The notes under the pieces: generated by a model | The model's input: only the letters and a program-made list of their open reading frames with translations | What the model was told of the DNA's origin: nothing | Databases searched by the model: none | Source of the DNA: Promethearchaeati archaeon | Lineage (GTDB): Archaea > Asgardarchaeota > Heimdallarchaeia > Heimdallarchaeales > Heimdallarchaeaceae | DNA: 64,000 nucleotides | Reading direction: 5' to 3' | Assembly: GCA_013166775.1 (NCBI GenBank) | Contig: JABLTJ010000003.1 | Span: 62,001 to 126,000 of the forward strand | Part shown: positions 61,789 through 64,000 of the stretch, piece after piece | Position numbering within the stretch: position 1 is the first letter of the stretch | How the letters are laid out: each line of letters opens with the position of its first letter | Program-made: the position numbers and the translations under genes

Positions 61789-64000
61789 ACGAATTGATTC
61801 CCCCTCATACACGAGGTGAATCTGTCTTTGTTGATGATATCCCTGAACCAAAGAACATGCTACACACAGCTGTTTTTGTTTCAGATATTGTTCATGGAAA
61901 AATAAAAAATCTAGATATTAGAATAGCTGTGAAAAGTGAGGGGGTTGTGAAAATTATCACTGCAAAAGATATCCCAGGAGAAAACCAGCTTGGTCGAATC
62001 ATTCAGGATGAAGAGCTTTTAGCAGAGGAAAAAGTAGACTTCATAGGGCATCCTATTGTAGTTGTTTATGCAGAAACAAAGGAACAAGCAAATAGAGCTA
62101 AAGAGTTAATTACTATTGATTATGAGGAACTTCCTGCTATTTTTGATCCCAGAGTTGCTGCGAAAAAGGGTTCGTTAATAGCTCCATCTCGAACCTTTAC
62201 ATTAGGAGATGTTGATTCAATATGGGATAGTTGTGAAACTATCGTTGAAGGAAGAGCTGAGTCAGGAGGACAAGAGCATATCTATATGGAGCCTCAAGGG
62301 AGTTTAGCAATTCCAAGAGAAGATGGTCGAGTGCTACTCTATTCAAGTACTCAGAATCCATCAACTGTTCAAAGCACTGTCGCTAAAATCCTAGGTTTTG
62401 ATATGAACAAAATAGAGGTTGATGTAACAAGACTTGGAGGAGGATTTGGAGGAAAGGAGGATCAAGCAACTGCATGGGCTGCAATTTGTGCTTTAGGAGT
62501 TTATTATACCAGTAGGCCTGTAAAATTAATTCTTGATAGACAAGAGGATATCACAATCACAGGTAAACGTCATCCATATTCCACAGATTATAAAATAGGG
62601 ATTGATAAAGAAGGAAAAATTCTCGCATTTTCAGCGGATTACTATCAAAATTCTGGTGCAGCTGCTGATCTTTCAACAGCTGTACTGGGAAGAACTTTAT
62701 TCCATGTAACAAATGCTTATTTTATTCCTAATGTTCGAGTGACAGCTTATCCGTGTAGGACAAATCTTGTACCTTTTACAGCATTTAGAGGATTTGGAGC
62801 TCCACAAGGAATGTATGTAATAGAATGTGCTCTATCTCATATTGCAGATGAATCAGGAATCCCCATTTCCATTCTACAAGAAAAGAATCTACTAGAGGAT
62901 GGAGATCAATTCCCTTATGGGATGATTACTAAAAACACACATGCGAAAAGAAGTTTTGCAAAAGTTATTCAAGATTCTCAATATGAGCTTTTGAAGAAAG
63001 AAAAAGAGGAATTCAATGCAAAAAGCAAGTTTCTGAAAAAAGGAATCTCTATCATGCCCATCTGCTTTGGAATTTCATTTACATCAACCTTCATGAATCA
63101 AGCTGGAGCGCTTGTGAACGTCTATTATGATGGGAGTGTAAATGTTAGTACAGGAGCTGTTGAGATGGGACAAGGAGTAAATATGAAGATTAAGACAATC
63201 GCAACTCGCTTTCTGTCTATTGACTCAAAACGGATACGCGTTGAAAGTACAAACACTAGTCGAGTCATAAATACTTCACCGACCTCTGCTAGTAGCGGTG
63301 CAGATCTTAACGGCAAAGCAACAGAATTTGCATGTTTGAAAATAATTGAAAGATTAAAGAATCTTGCCAATGAGAAATTGGGTGAAGGAATTATCACAAT
63401 AGAAAACGAAGTAGTTTATCTCGATGGAGTTAAAACAGAATTAGTTTGGGAGGAACTTATTTGGTTAGCATATACAAATCGAGTTAATCTGGCTGCACAG
63501 GCTTTGTATGCAACACCTGGAATCTACTTCGATAATGAAAAAGAAAAAGGAAAACCATTTGCTTATCATGTCTTTGGGGCAGCAGTAATAGAAGTAACTG
63601 TAGATTGCTTGAGGGGAACCTATACTATAGATAAGGCTCATGTAGTCCATGATGCAGGACGAAGTCTGAATTATCTCATAGATTTAGGACAAGTAGAAGG
63701 TGGACTTGTTCAAGGGATAGGATGGATGACTCTAGAAGAATTACAATATGTTGATGGAAAGCTAATTACAGATGCTTTGGCTACCTACAAAGTACCTGAT
63801 GTTCACTTCGCACCAGAAATTAAAGCGACCTTCCTTGAAGATGCAGACAACCCTTATGCAGTTTTAGAATCAAAAGGAATAGGAGAACCACCGTTTATGT
63901 ATGGAATCGGAGCTTATTTTGCCTTGAAAGATGCTGCTCAAGCTTTCAGAAATGATAAAGAATGGGATTATACTGCTCCTTTGACACCAGAAAGAATCTT
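61785..64000 (+). CDS. xdhB: Xanthine dehydrogenase, molybdopterin subunit, partial
   Basis: About 738 codons present; the frame runs off the right edge, near its expected end. XDH substrate residues are visible: Glu in SGGQEHIYMEPQGSLA, GGGFGGKEDQ, the Arg in FTAFRGFGAPQG and the catalytic Glu in ESKGIGEPPFMYGIGAYFAL. These match true xanthine dehydrogenases better than the fused XdhD does. It hydroxylates hypoxanthine/xanthine, or works in reverse on urate. Confidence 0.92.
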   Translation, partial: MNELIPPHTRGESVFVDDIPEPKNMLHTAVFVSDIVHGKIKNLDIRIAVKSEGVVKIITAKDIPGENQLGRIIQDEELLAEEKVDFIGHPIVVVYAETKEQANRAKELITIDYEELPAIFDPRVAAKKGSLIAPSRTFTLGDVDSIWDSCETIVEGRAESGGQEHIYMEPQGSLAIPREDGRVLLYSSTQNPSTVQSTVAKILGFDMNKIEVDVTRLGGGFGGKEDQATAWAAICALGVYYTSRPVKLILDRQEDITITGKRHPYSTDYKIGIDKEGKILAFSADYYQNSGAAADLSTAVLGRTLFHVTNAYFIPNVRVTAYPCRTNLVPFTAFRGFGAPQGMYVIECALSHIADESGIPISILQEKNLLEDGDQFPYGMITKNTHAKRSFAKVIQDSQYELLKKEKEEFNAKSKFLKKGISIMPICFGISFTSTFMNQAGALVNVYYDGSVNVSTGAVEMGQGVNMKIKTIATRFLSIDSKRIRVESTNTSRVINTSPTSASSGADLNGKATEFACLKIIERLKNLANEKLGEGIITIENEVVYLDGVKTELVWEELIWLAYTNRVNLAAQALYATPGIYFDNEKEKGKPFAYHVFGAAVIEVTVDCLRGTYTIDKAHVVHDAGRSLNYLIDLGQVEGGLVQGIGWMTLEELQYVDGKLITDALATYKVPDVHFAPEIKATFLEDADNPYAVLESKGIGEPPFMYGIGAYFALKDAAQAFRNDKEWDYTAPLTPERI

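Noticed and set aside
1-64000. CRISPR arrays, insertion sequences or rRNA genes
   Set aside because: No regularly spaced repeats, transposase motifs or rRNA-like stretches were seen on either strand.

Overview
The window looks like a low-GC archaeal chromosome segment, most likely from an Asgard archaeon of Heimdallarchaeia/Lokiarchaeia type (inference). Archaeal markers are an Orc1/Cdc6 protein, an AMP phosphorylase, an Ogg2-type glycosylase, AlaX, a tRNA-Pro with a canonical 37/38 intron, a stand-alone Lrp/AsnC ligand domain, and TATA-box promoters close to start codons. The Asgard flavour comes from degenerate small-GTPase-like proteins and a transmembrane protein with a RING-like treble clef. 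No marker gene here fixes the lineage.

Layout. 0-5.8 kb: the edge of a TauE/SafE transporter, a winged-helix/pseudo-GTPase protein, a three-gene membrane-protein operon, and a second possible GTPase-like protein. 5.8-15.1 kb: three DegV genes (one broken by an in-frame TGA), three alpha/beta hydrolases, a DUF4139 protein, a metallo-beta-lactamase-fold protein and an ICMT-like methyltransferase. 15.2-24.7 kb: adenine deaminase, Ogg2, a phytoene-desaturase-like flavoprotein, AlaX, AMP phosphorylase, a GNAT protein, Orc1/Cdc6 and an AsnC-type domain. 24.8-35.6 kb: the cell-surface region. It holds a vWA protein translationally coupled to a signal peptide-ectodomain-TM-RING-like protein, a subtilase and a surface protein that are both frameshifted just after their signal peptides, and a wHTH/MinD-like ATPase/membrane-protein operon. 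Its end overlaps the intron-containing tRNA-Pro.

35.8-46.9 kb and 56.8-64 kb form an anaerobic purine-degradation locus. It matches the bacterial uric-acid/xanthine cluster (mocA/ygfJ, fused molybdenum hydroxylase, arcC, ygeW, ygeY, hyuA, ssnA), plus a PreA-like Fe-S protein, a threonine-synthase-like PLP enzyme and a conventional XdhA/XdhB pair. Adenine deaminase and AMP phosphorylase upstream could feed bases into it. Carbamoyltransferase plus carbamate kinase would recover ATP from carbamoyl phosphate. ygfK, ygeX and yqeB/yqeC are not in the window.

Between these blocks (41.6-52.5 kb) lies a graveyard of gene remnants: a stop-interrupted ygeW, a collapsed mocA-xdh pair, an aspartate-carbamoyltransferase head, and tails of SagB-type, luciferase-like and alcohol-dehydrogenase genes. 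Several match intact genes a few kilobases away. An LRR protein, an ABC exporter operon with a PadR-like regulator and a palindromic operator, and a zinc alcohol dehydrogenase fill the rest.
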